NCBI GenBank assembly: GCA_938008005.1 | Contig: CALLLZ010000327.1 | Location: 1-11,993 of the forward strand | DNA from: an uncultured Marinicella sp. | GTDB taxonomy: Bacteria > Pseudomonadota > Gammaproteobacteria > Xanthomonadales > Marinicellaceae | Length of the DNA stretch: 11,993 nt | Direction of reading: 5' to 3' | Part shown: positions 1 to 7,019 of the stretch, piece after piece | Position numbering within the stretch: the first letter of the stretch is position 1 | Layout: each line of letters opens with the position of its first letter | Notes under the pieces: generated by a model | Told to the model about the DNA's origin: nothing | The model's input: only the letters and a program-made list of their open reading frames with translations | Database searches by the model: none | Program-made: the position numbers and the translations under genes

Positions 1-548
1 GTATCAAAGAAACGAATCACCAAAGCATCAAGCGACTCTATTTCTAACCATTTTACTTTTTGTCTTGTTGACAAGGCTTTTTGGGGGTAACTACTTCTCC
101 ATGTCAATTTTGATAAATCCAAAGGTGTATTTAGTTGGCTGATGGGTAGTTTATTTGTGTGATAAAAAGAAAATGTTTTTTGGTTTGAAAACTCAAGTCG
201 AAAGTATCCACCAAGACTTTTCTTATAATCCGTAACTTGGCTTAATGATAATCGTAAATACTGATGGATAGATGGCAGAACTGTAAATCCATCTAATTCA
301 ATTGAAACTTCAGGGTTTTCTGTTACTGCCTGTATACCCTCAACCACTGAGATCCAATGCTCATCAAAACCACCAACCACTTTTTCGAGATTTATTTCTT
401 TTATATTTAAATGGTAACTTACTGTTTCAATATCCTGCCGTATTTCTGCATTATTTTTATTCAATTGATTCGCTATAAAATCATAACTGAACAACATCAT
501 GATCATCCATATCACAATTACAAAAAATAAGAAAAGGGCTTTATTCAA
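1..548 (-). CDS. Partial membrane-anchored protein with extracytoplasmic domain, function unknown
   Basis: An open frame on the minus strand runs off the left edge, so the C-terminus is missing. It reads through about 180 residues without a stop from a TTG at 548, and is open back to a TAA at 617-615. One strongly hydrophobic segment (ALFLFFVIVIWMIMMLF, about 550-490) follows a short charged N-terminus, and a polar region with no second membrane segment comes next. This topology fits a single-pass inner-membrane protein with a periplasmic sensor-like domain, such as the input domain of a histidine kinase or diguanylate cyclase, but no signalling output domain is in view. I do not recognise the family. 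The start is uncertain: the in-frame ATGs (506, 500, 497) lie inside the membrane segment, TTG 548 has a poor ribosome site, and the frame upstream (QQWFHNEVK...) has no start codon. That the frame is a real gene is more certain than its exact 5' end. Confidence 0.65.
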   Translation of the reverse strand, partial: MNKALFLFFVIVIWMIMMLFSYDFIANQLNKNNAEIRQDIETVSYHLNIKEINLEKVVGGFDEHWISVVEGIQAVTENPEVSIELDGFTVLPSIHQYLRLSLSQVTDYKKSLGGYFRLEFSNQKTFSFYHTNKLPISQLNTPLDLSKLTWRSSYPQKALSTRQKVKWLEIESLDALVIRFFD

Positions 549-752
549 ACTTGACTCAAGTGATTTTAATTTGCTCGTTATTTTAACTTCATTATGAAAC
601 CACTGCTGATTTTTTTAACAATTATCCTCAAAACAACTTCTCATCTCAAGCCCTGTTTATGCCGACCCAAAATACATAAATCACTTTTCATGTCATAAAT
701 TTCTTTTTATTTACGAAATCAATAAACATACATAAATTTAATAGGACATACT
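549..752. other. Divergent intergenic region
   Basis: This AT-rich stretch lies between the left-edge minus-strand gene and the secreted protein gene. It contains an A7 run on the minus strand (610-616) beside a possible TTG start at 621 with a GAGG ribosome-site-like sequence (629-626). On the plus strand there are only weak promoter-like hexamers. I see no convincing sigma-70 promoter with a usable leader length and no inverted repeat of note. Confidence 0.5.
743..746 (+). promoter_or_regulatory. Ribosome binding site for the secreted beta-helix protein
   Basis: AGGA lies 6 nt before the ATG at 753. This spacing supports that start, and a signal peptide follows directly. Confidence 0.65.
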
Positions 753-2825
753 ATGAAATACATTTTTATTTTTATACTTGGGGTTTATAGCAATCAAAGT
801 TCCGCATTGGCAATTTGGCCTGATACCACAGCACCATGCAACTCAACGTTACAAGCTTGTGTCGATGGCAGCGTCACAGGAGAGGTCATTGAAATTCGAA
901 CCAATACACCCATCGACGAATCTATCAGTTCTACACAAGCCATTTCACTGATCGCTGGCGTAGGTTACAAACCAGTATTTGCAGCAGGTAGAAGCATTGA
1001 AATGTCTGGAACTGCCAATACTGACTTAACCATCACCTATTCTGGCCTCACATTTTTACGTGGCCGAATTGCCTATAGAGCCCAAGGTTTTTCAAGCACA
1101 ACAACAACCCTCAATATTCTCAATAATCACGTTATGGATAACTCACTCTCATTCGAATCGATTCGTTTGCTGAATTTTAATGATCATACACTCAACCTTA
1201 ACATTGATCACAATCAAGTTGTTTATAATGCAACTGTTACCGGCCTTGATCGAAATGGCGCCATAGCTATAACCAATGGCTCGCCGGGTGGTACAAGCAC
1301 TTCTGGAACCATCAGTGGACGAATTTATAACAATCAGATCACAGTTTATGGCGATGAATCTGTTGGTATAGGTTTCTATGAATTCACTGGCAGTAGTTCT
1401 GATTTAGATGTCTCTAGTAACACCTTAATCGGTGGAGAGAGAGCTGCTGTATACATAGAAAAAGGACCACAATCTCTTGGCAGCAGTCGGTTTGATTTCG
1501 CGCATAATGCCATTTACAACAACCCAGTTGATGTCATTACAAATGGTTTTCAAACCAATGTATCTGATGGTTCAATAGAGGTTAATGCGGTTAATAATAC
1601 TGTCTTGGGAGCTGACGTCGGCTTTAACTTTCAACCTAGTTTTGGCGGCGTTCTCGATCTTAACTTTTACAATAACTTGGTCACCCAAACCAGGTCACCT
1701 TTCATCATCAGAAACCCCAATAATGCTGATGGCAATGTGAATGTTACCTTTGACAATGACAATAACTTGTTTTATGCCAATGATGTCTTAGACCCTGACT
1801 TTGTTGCAGGTCCTGAATTCAGTTCTGCTGATCCTATGGTAAAAAGTGTGACAGATGCGCGATTAAAACCTGGTTCACCAGCGATTGAAACGGCCAACAG
1901 TCTGTATCTATTTTTTGTAGGCACTGCGCCATTAATTGATGCTGATGGTTTATTTAGGCTTAAAAATGGTAACCTTGGTACTGGCGGCATAGCACTTGAT
2001 ATTGGTGCTTATGAAGCAGGTGATATACGCATCTTAGATATCAAAAAAAACAGTTCAAATAATTTAAACCCAATTGAGTCAACCCCTGTTAATTCGCAAG
2101 AATTTGCCAAGCTACAAATCTCCCATAATTTCAACCCTGATGGAACAAGTTCTTCTGATGGTATACGCAATGATAACAATATTGGCGTTTATAGAGCGGG
2201 TGCAATATGGGAAATTTTCACGCAAGACTTTAGCACGATAGACATAAATACCGCATTCAATGTCTGGAGCCCTGCCCCAAGTGGTCAAAATTTTATTCAT
2301 ACCGCCGAAGATGCCATTTCAGCCTCAGAAAGTTTTACCGAATTAGATAGGAGTGGTTTAAATAATAACCCCAACGCCATACTTTCTGTCACTCAGTTTT
2401 GGGATGGGCTTTATAATGATAATCCAATTGGTGTTTTTTATAACCCATTCACTGGCAGGTGGAACATTTATAATTCAAACTTTGAAGACATGCCTTTGAT
2501 GGCTCAGTTCAACGTTTATTACCAAACAGCAAGCGCCAATGCTTTTATTCATCGAACCAGCGACGCCAACACCTCTGTTGATGCAACATTGATTGACCAT
2601 CCTTTGTTGAATAACTCTCCTTGTGCCCAATTTCAAATCACCTATGACAGCGGTATCATGTACCCTTATAGAACTGGGGTTTATTACGACCAAACCAATG
2701 AGCAATGGGGTATTTTCAATCAAGGCGGTGAAGCCATGCCCGAATCAGCTCGTTTTCATGTCATCATTTCAGCAGAACAAATTGCTGCTTGTAAAGACAT
2801 TATTTTTATTGATGATTTTGAGTAA
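753..2825 (+). CDS. Secreted parallel beta-helix protein with choice-of-anchor-Q-like module and C-terminal repeats
   Basis: This is a complete 690-residue protein, probably exported by Sec. Residues 1-20 form a signal peptide (MK, hydrophobic core, cleavage after SSALA). Residues about 90-345 hold at least eight Asn-rich coils of a right-handed beta-helix, for example LNILNNHV (119-127), IYNNQITVYG (191-200) and LDLNFYNNLV (301-310). Residues 370-423 (LKPGSPAIETA, DADGLFR, LDIGAYEAG) match the choice-of-anchor-Q ending seen on many secreted beta-helix proteins. After a linker come three degenerate repeats of about 80 residues (about 450-537, 538-619, 620-672), each centred on a GVY/GVF core followed by W-x-I-(F/Y). 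The protein ends in CKDIIFIDDFE. It has no LPXTG, no PEP-CTERM helix and no C-terminal membrane segment. No catalytic residues of a polysaccharide lyase or hydrolase can be recognised, so binding or adhesion is as likely as enzymatic activity. It seems to be a single-gene unit, followed by a hairpin. Confidence 0.85.
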   Translation: MKYIFIFILGVYSNQSSALAIWPDTTAPCNSTLQACVDGSVTGEVIEIRTNTPIDESISSTQAISLIAGVGYKPVFAAGRSIEMSGTANTDLTITYSGLTFLRGRIAYRAQGFSSTTTTLNILNNHVMDNSLSFESIRLLNFNDHTLNLNIDHNQVVYNATVTGLDRNGAIAITNGSPGGTSTSGTISGRIYNNQITVYGDESVGIGFYEFTGSSSDLDVSSNTLIGGERAAVYIEKGPQSLGSSRFDFAHNAIYNNPVDVITNGFQTNVSDGSIEVNAVNNTVLGADVGFNFQPSFGGVLDLNFYNNLVTQTRSPFIIRNPNNADGNVNVTFDNDNNLFYANDVLDPDFVAGPEFSSADPMVKSVTDARLKPGSPAIETANSLYLFFVGTAPLIDADGLFRLKNGNLGTGGIALDIGAYEAGDIRILDIKKNSSNNLNPIESTPVNSQEFAKLQISHNFNPDGTSSSDGIRNDNNIGVYRAGAIWEIFTQDFSTIDINTAFNVWSPAPSGQNFIHTAEDAISASESFTELDRSGLNNNPNAILSVTQFWDGLYNDNPIGVFYNPFTGRWNIYNSNFEDMPLMAQFNVYYQTASANAFIHRTSDANTSVDATLIDHPLLNNSPCAQFQITYDSGIMYPYRTGVYYDQTNEQWGIFNQGGEAMPESARFHVIISAEQIAACKDIIFIDDFE

Positions 2826-2846
2826 TTAAATTTAATCAATCACTAC

Positions 2847-2883
2847 GCGAGCCATTATTTTTAATGGTGGCTTGCCGTTTTAT
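2847..2883 (+). terminator. Probable Rho-independent terminator between convergent genes
   Basis: GCGAGCCA (2847-2854) pairs with TGGCTTGC (2868-2875) with one G-T wobble across a 13-nt loop; an alternative inner stem is CCATTA/TAATGG. A short T-rich tail (CGTTTTAT) follows on the plus strand. It begins 22 nt after the stop of the secreted protein gene. The minus-strand copy starts just after the yceF stop but lacks a good U tract, so termination is best supported for the plus strand. Confidence 0.6.
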
Positions 2884-2884
2884 C

Positions 2885-3469
2885 CTATGGAGTTTTGTAA
2901 CCACATAAACGCAAGAACTCACATAATTTAATCAAAGGCAATCCCATCAATGCACTTGGGTCTTTTGATGTGACTGATTTAAACAAACTCAGTCCCAAGG
3001 ACTCAACTTTAAAGCTACCTGCACAATTAAATGGCTGTTCAATTTCAATGTAACGATTTATTTCTTGCAACGATAATTTGCGAAACTCAACAACAGTTAC
3101 ATCTGTATGCGTTAATTGTTGACCATGCGAATCAATGACACACAAAGATGTAAAGAATTCGATACAATTGTCTGAAAACATTTGCAACTGTTGTTTGGCC
3201 TTTTCATAAGTGCCAGGTTTACCAAAAACCTCATTATTGAAAGTACAGACTTGATCTGAACCAATCACACAGGCCATCGGGTTGTCGGCTTTAATTTTAG
3301 AAGCTTTGGCAATGGCCAATCGCGAGGCCAACTGCTCTGGCATTTCATTGGTTTTAGTAGCCTCATCTACGTCTGGTTTGCGCACCTGAAATTTTACCCT
3401 TAATGAGTCCAACTGTTGTTTTCTATACACTGAACTGGAAGCCAAAATTATGGGCAAATGATTAACCAT
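2885..3469 (-). CDS. yceF: Maf/YceF-family nucleotide pyrophosphatase (m7GTP type)
   Basis: This cytoplasmic Maf-superfamily nucleotide pyrophosphatase has 194 residues, the same length as E. coli YceF. The E. coli enzyme hydrolyses 7-methyl-GTP to the monophosphate and is thought to remove modified nucleotides. The family's features are visible: the N-terminal LASSSVYR loop (residues 9-16), the SDQVC motif with the presumed catalytic Asp72, GKP at 83-85, and CAGSFKVE at 149-156. The SDQVC and CAGSFK variants point to the YceF subgroup rather than the dTTP/UTP-type Maf (YhdE). ATG at 3469 is preferred over the TTG one codon upstream, because a strong GGAGG lies about 10 nt before it. That ATG shares one base with the TGA of the kinase gene (TGATG), which implies translational coupling. 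In many Gammaproteobacteria yceF neighbours rpmF and fatty-acid genes, so this kinase-linked location is unusual. Confidence 0.92.
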   Translation of the reverse strand: MVNHLPIILASSSVYRKQQLDSLRVKFQVRKPDVDEATKTNEMPEQLASRLAIAKASKIKADNPMACVIGSDQVCTFNNEVFGKPGTYEKAKQQLQMFSDNCIEFFTSLCVIDSHGQQLTHTDVTVVEFRKLSLQEINRYIEIEQPFNCAGSFKVESLGLSLFKSVTSKDPSALMGLPLIKLCEFLRLCGYKTP

Positions 3470-6345
3470 CAATTTATCCCCTCCGCATCTGCTTTCATTT
3501 CTTCAAATCGAGTTAACAGCCTTTCATTGACAGTTTCATTCTGATCAAAAATTACAGATAATTTTTTTATATAAGCTTCAGCTTTTTCAGCATCCTTCAC
3601 TGTTATATAAAACTCCAAACTTTTTAACATCTGCACCCAAGTACGAGGAGACTCTTCAGTGAGCAGTTTTACTGCCATTGCTAAACTTTTTTCTTTATAC
3701 ACTGTGGCAGATAAGATATCTTCATTACCCAAATACATATCAGCCAAAGTGTTGTATGCACTTATGGCACGTTCATTACTCTCTTCATCCCAGCTGTCAG
3801 CATTGATGATAGACTGAATTAAGTTTATACCTGCCGTATAATTACCTTGTTGTTGGTAAATTTTAGCCAATGAAAATTGACTACCAGCTGTAATTGAATG
3901 ATCAGCACCCAAAGCAGCAATGGCTTGTTTCATTGAGTCTTCTCCAAGTACTTGAGCTTCATCCAATCGACCCACACCTGCATACAATCTAATTAAAACA
4001 CTTTGCGAATAAATAGTGGACTTGTGGCCGACACCTAAAATATCAGTTTGTTTTCGCAGTACCGGTTCTATTATTTCAATCGCCTCATCCATTCGATCAA
4101 CCATATCAAGCATAACCGCCAGATCGGCTTTTAACGTCCACGTATCCGGATGATCCTCACCGTAAATTTGTTCATACAAGTTGCTCGCAAGCTGCGTTTT
4201 TTCCAAAGCTTGGTCAATTTCATTATCGACAAAGTGTAGTATTGCGATGAAATTAATCGCTGAAGCTGTAGATTTGTGTAGTTCACCGTTGAGTTCTCTG
4301 GAAAGTGACAACGCCAGGTTAACACTGGTCTTAGCTTTTTTTATATCACCCGTACCACGTTGTGTGCTGGCCTGACTGAGGTAAGCCTGAATAAGGAACG
4401 GATGCCTTTCACCCAATACCTTCTTAATACCTTCAATCAATTGTGATGCATGTTTAATCGCTTTAGGATAATTGCCAATATCATTATAAAAATCCACCAA
4501 GTCATTCTTAATCGCCAGCACCACGGTATGAGTAGGTGCCAATCGTTGTTGTGCTAATACCAATTGTTTTTCTAATAAACTGACTGCTTCCTCAGTTAGA
4601 GATTGAATATGCAGGATATTAGCCAGTTGACGATCGGCGGTAAAATAACCTTTAAAATTTTCTTCTTTCTGGAATACCAGTTGAGCATCCATGGTTAATC
4701 TCTTCGCCAATGCATAGTCTTTGCTGGTATCTATGGCAAGCTGGGCTTTTAATAACAATAACTCTGCTCTGCTCAGGGGGCTCTCTTCTTTAATCAGCAA
4801 ATCAATCAGAGCGATCTTATCAACAGCACCAGGAAAATCATCTTTTCCCATCATAATTTTTAATTCGCCCAAATGAGCCAATGTTGAATTTGGATCAACT
4901 TCCAAAGCAACTGCAAAGGAATCACCAGCAGATTGATTCAAGCCTAACTGCAATTGTGCCTGTCCCATCGTAATCAGCAACTCTGTTTTGGTATTAATAT
5001 CTTGAAAATCTCTGGCTTGAATCTCAGCAAATGCTTGCGCCAACAAATCTTTAGCCAAAATATTTTCACCTTGAGCTTCATCTGGGCTAACCACTGAAAA
5101 CACATTTAACATAAAATCTTTAACTTCATTGGCCTTTTGAGCTTCAGCTTGAGTTTTGCTTACTTGCCAACTCAAAAGCGCAACCCCCAACACTGCCATC
5201 ACCAATAAAGTGCTCAAGGCTGCAAATAAAGCCTTCCTGCGTTGAGCAAATTTAGTTATGCGATAAGCCCATGAATCTGAGGTGGCTTGAACTGGTTTTT
5301 GTACCAACCAGGCAGACAAATCATCAGCAAATAAATCCATGTTTCGATACCTTTTTTCAGGGTTTTGCTGCAATGCTTTATTTAAAATATTCTGTAAATC
5401 CTTGTCACTGAGTTTTGATTTCAAAATTTGCCAAATATGGGCTTCATCTCCATTACATGACTTTAACAACCTATCTGCAGGCAAAGGTAAATCCTCGATG
5501 ATCAAAGACAAGCATACAGCGGCCAATGAAAACACATCTGTTGTGACTGAAATTGGATCAGAATTGATCTGTTCAGGTGCAGCAAATGAAGGCGTCAGAG
5601 CCATAATGGTGGTTTTCTGTGGCGCATCCTCTCGGGTCATCATTTTAGCAATACCGAAATCCACTACTTTTAACTGACCATTACCATCCACCAATAAATT
5701 AGAAGGCTTGATATCACGGTGCACAATTAAGTTATTATGAGCATAAGCAATCGCCCGCGCAGCTGAAACAATTAACCGGACTTTTTCTTTTTTACTTAAT
5801 TTATGTAATTGCGCATATTGATCAATGTCCTCGGCTTGCTCAATCAGCTCCATGATGATATAAGGTACACCGGCCTCAGTGGTTCCACCATGGTGCATAT
5901 TAACAATATTAGGGTGTGACAAACCTGACAGAACATCTTGCTCAATCGAAAACCTATCAGACAAAACTGCAGAAACATCACTTCGATTAAAGAGCTTAAT
6001 AGCTACTGCTTTCTGAGAAACAGCATCAATTTTTTTCGCCTTAAAAACCTGAGCCATGCCCCCAATGCCAAGCTGATCTGACAACTCATATCCACCGATC
6101 TGATCGCCAGACTTAAAATCATATTCATGAAGATTTTCAAGCTGAAAGTTCGAACCCACATGTTTTTTAAAATAATGAGTGGACTGATTTCCTGAACTGA
6201 TTAAAGTAAGAATTAAACTTTTTAATTCATCACTTAAATCGTTCATTTGACTTAGCTGTAACAACGCATCAGAAACCGTCAAATCCATTAGCTTGGCATA
6301 AACGGTGTTGGCTTGCTTCCACAATTCGACTCTCATCTCACTCAT
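3469..6345 (-). CDS. Transmembrane serine/threonine protein kinase with C-terminal TPR domain
   Basis: This 958-residue protein has a short N-terminal helical region (1-75), a Hanks-type kinase domain (about 85-350), one membrane segment (about 372-393) and a long TPR region (about 400-958). Kinase motifs are intact: glycine loop GIGGMAQVF (93-101), Lys117 in AIKLF, HRDIKPSN (209-216, catalytic Asp211), DFG (229-231) and APE (256-258). The TPRs resemble kinesin-light-chain repeats, with recurring GEDHPDT-, GVGHKST- and GADHSIT-like turns. With one membrane segment after the kinase domain, the TPR region should be periplasmic and could sense or bind a partner. The start at 6345 (MSEMRVELWK) is preferred because GAGAGG lies 7 nt upstream; an in-frame ATG at 6366 has no ribosome site. 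This start overlaps the sigma-factor gene by 8 nt. Ser/Thr kinase function is well supported, while the substrate is inferred to be the coupled sigma factor. Confidence 0.93.
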   Translation of the reverse strand: MSEMRVELWKQANTVYAKLMDLTVSDALLQLSQMNDLSDELKSLILTLISSGNQSTHYFKKHVGSNFQLENLHEYDFKSGDQIGGYELSDQLGIGGMAQVFKAKKIDAVSQKAVAIKLFNRSDVSAVLSDRFSIEQDVLSGLSHPNIVNMHHGGTTEAGVPYIIMELIEQAEDIDQYAQLHKLSKKEKVRLIVSAARAIAYAHNNLIVHRDIKPSNLLVDGNGQLKVVDFGIAKMMTREDAPQKTTIMALTPSFAAPEQINSDPISVTTDVFSLAAVCLSLIIEDLPLPADRLLKSCNGDEAHIWQILKSKLSDKDLQNILNKALQQNPEKRYRNMDLFADDLSAWLVQKPVQATSDSWAYRITKFAQRRKALFAALSTLLVMAVLGVALLSWQVSKTQAEAQKANEVKDFMLNVFSVVSPDEAQGENILAKDLLAQAFAEIQARDFQDINTKTELLITMGQAQLQLGLNQSAGDSFAVALEVDPNSTLAHLGELKIMMGKDDFPGAVDKIALIDLLIKEESPLSRAELLLLKAQLAIDTSKDYALAKRLTMDAQLVFQKEENFKGYFTADRQLANILHIQSLTEEAVSLLEKQLVLAQQRLAPTHTVVLAIKNDLVDFYNDIGNYPKAIKHASQLIEGIKKVLGERHPFLIQAYLSQASTQRGTGDIKKAKTSVNLALSLSRELNGELHKSTASAINFIAILHFVDNEIDQALEKTQLASNLYEQIYGEDHPDTWTLKADLAVMLDMVDRMDEAIEIIEPVLRKQTDILGVGHKSTIYSQSVLIRLYAGVGRLDEAQVLGEDSMKQAIAALGADHSITAGSQFSLAKIYQQQGNYTAGINLIQSIINADSWDEESNERAISAYNTLADMYLGNEDILSATVYKEKSLAMAVKLLTEESPRTWVQMLKSLEFYITVKDAEKAEAYIKKLSVIFDQNETVNERLLTRFEEMKADAEGIN
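3478..3484 (-). promoter_or_regulatory. Strong ribosome binding site for yceF inside the kinase gene
   Basis: GGAGGGG on the minus strand lies 8 nt before ATG 3469, within the last codons of the kinase gene. It decides the yceF start and supports coupled translation. Confidence 0.7.
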
Positions 6346-6913
6346 CAGGAATCCTCTCTTGATCATTCAACATAGCCAACAATAAGGCTTTGGCCTGCTT
6401 CCACAAACGCATGATCTGACGTTCCGACTTCTCATAAACTTCAGCAATTTCTTTGAAGGTTAAATTGAAAATCAATTTATGTTGCAAAATTTCAGCCAAG
6501 CGTTGATCTATTTTTTCAATTTTATCTAATGCCAAATTAATTTCTATTAACTTGAAAGAAACATCCTCATTGCCAACAAACTCAGTCAACCGATCAGCCA
6601 CTTGTAAAGCTTGGCGTTTTTGGCTGTTTTTTGCCCGTAAAGTATCGATTAAATACATCCGCATTGATCGTGCCAGACAATTCAGAAAATGACGTCTATT
6701 TTCAATTGGGATATGACTGGTCTGGTAAAGTTTAAGATAGCATTCATGGGCTAAAACAGTGGGTGTGATGGTTTGCCCGGTTTGTAGCTGCTTTAATTGA
6801 AACCCAGCAACTGCCTTGATATCATTATATAAAATATCATAAACATCATTGAGTTTTTGTACATCTCCCATACTGGCTTGGTTCAATAATGCCGTAACTT
6901 GATGCTTAGACAT
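6338..6913 (-). CDS. ECF-type RNA polymerase sigma factor (Sigma70_ECF family)
   Basis: This 191-residue sigma factor should direct RNA polymerase to an unknown regulon. Region 2 spans about residues 8-95, with the family hallmark TITPTVLAHECYLKLY (48-63) and a helix leading to RSMRMYLIDTLRAKN (82-96). Region 4 spans about 125-180, with a helix-turn-helix at LTFKEIAEVY...RQIMRLWKQAK (151-175). The Q-x-x-T-PT-L-HE-YLKL pattern matches the Sigma70_ECF group (PF07638), common in Xanthomonadales, Planctomycetes and relatives. Where classical ECF factors carry an acidic DAED-like motif, this one has T50-P-T52-V, followed by conserved E57. No anti-sigma factor is adjacent; the next gene, overlapping by 8 nt, is a membrane Ser/Thr kinase. 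This suggests control by phosphorylation rather than by sequestration. The ATG at 6913 has no clear Shine-Dalgarno sequence, which may limit expression. Confidence 0.9.
   Translation of the reverse strand: MSKHQVTALLNQASMGDVQKLNDVYDILYNDIKAVAGFQLKQLQTGQTITPTVLAHECYLKLYQTSHIPIENRRHFLNCLARSMRMYLIDTLRAKNSQKRQALQVADRLTEFVGNEDVSFKLIEINLALDKIEKIDQRLAEILQHKLIFNLTFKEIAEVYEKSERQIMRLWKQAKALLLAMLNDQERIPDE
6353..6358 (-). promoter_or_regulatory. Ribosome binding site that sets the kinase start
   Basis: GAGAGG on the minus strand lies 7 nt before ATG 6345 and within the end of the sigma-factor gene. It favours the 6345 start over the ATG at 6366. Confidence 0.65.
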
Positions 6914-6939
6914 GCGCTTTAAATAATGCTCAATCGAAA

Positions 6940-6969
6940 AATATAAGAGTTATTCTAGCATCCATGCAA
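6940..6969 (-). promoter_or_regulatory. Possible sigma-70-like promoter of the sigma-kinase-yceF operon
   Basis: On the minus strand TTGCAT (6969-6964) is separated by 18 nt from TATATT (6945-6940), a 5-of-6 match to the -10 consensus. Transcription would begin near 6933, giving a leader of about 20 nt. The -35 match is weak, and an own-sigma promoter or read-through from mrcA is equally possible. Confidence 0.3.
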
Positions 6970-7019
6970 CGCGTACTTGATATAAAATATATAATCCGTG
7001 AATTCAGTCACATGCTGAC

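Noticed and set aside
710..738. TTTACG-N17-TAAATT as a promoter for the secreted protein gene
   Set aside because: It would start transcription near 745, inside the ribosome binding site, so the leader would be too short. Such hexamers are frequent in this AT-rich DNA.
2043..2050. A8 run in the secreted protein gene as a phase-variation tract
   Set aside because: The frame is intact on both sides and the run simply encodes Lys-Lys at a linker. A single tract gives no evidence of switching.
5339..5677. 112-codon plus-strand frame opposite the kinase domain
   Set aside because: It lies wholly antisense to conserved kinase motifs, shows no recognisable domain or ribosome site, and is best explained as a shadow of the kinase coding sequence.
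6345..6366. Longer kinase start at ATG 6366
   Set aside because: No ribosome site precedes it, while ATG 6345 has GAGAGG at 7-nt spacing.
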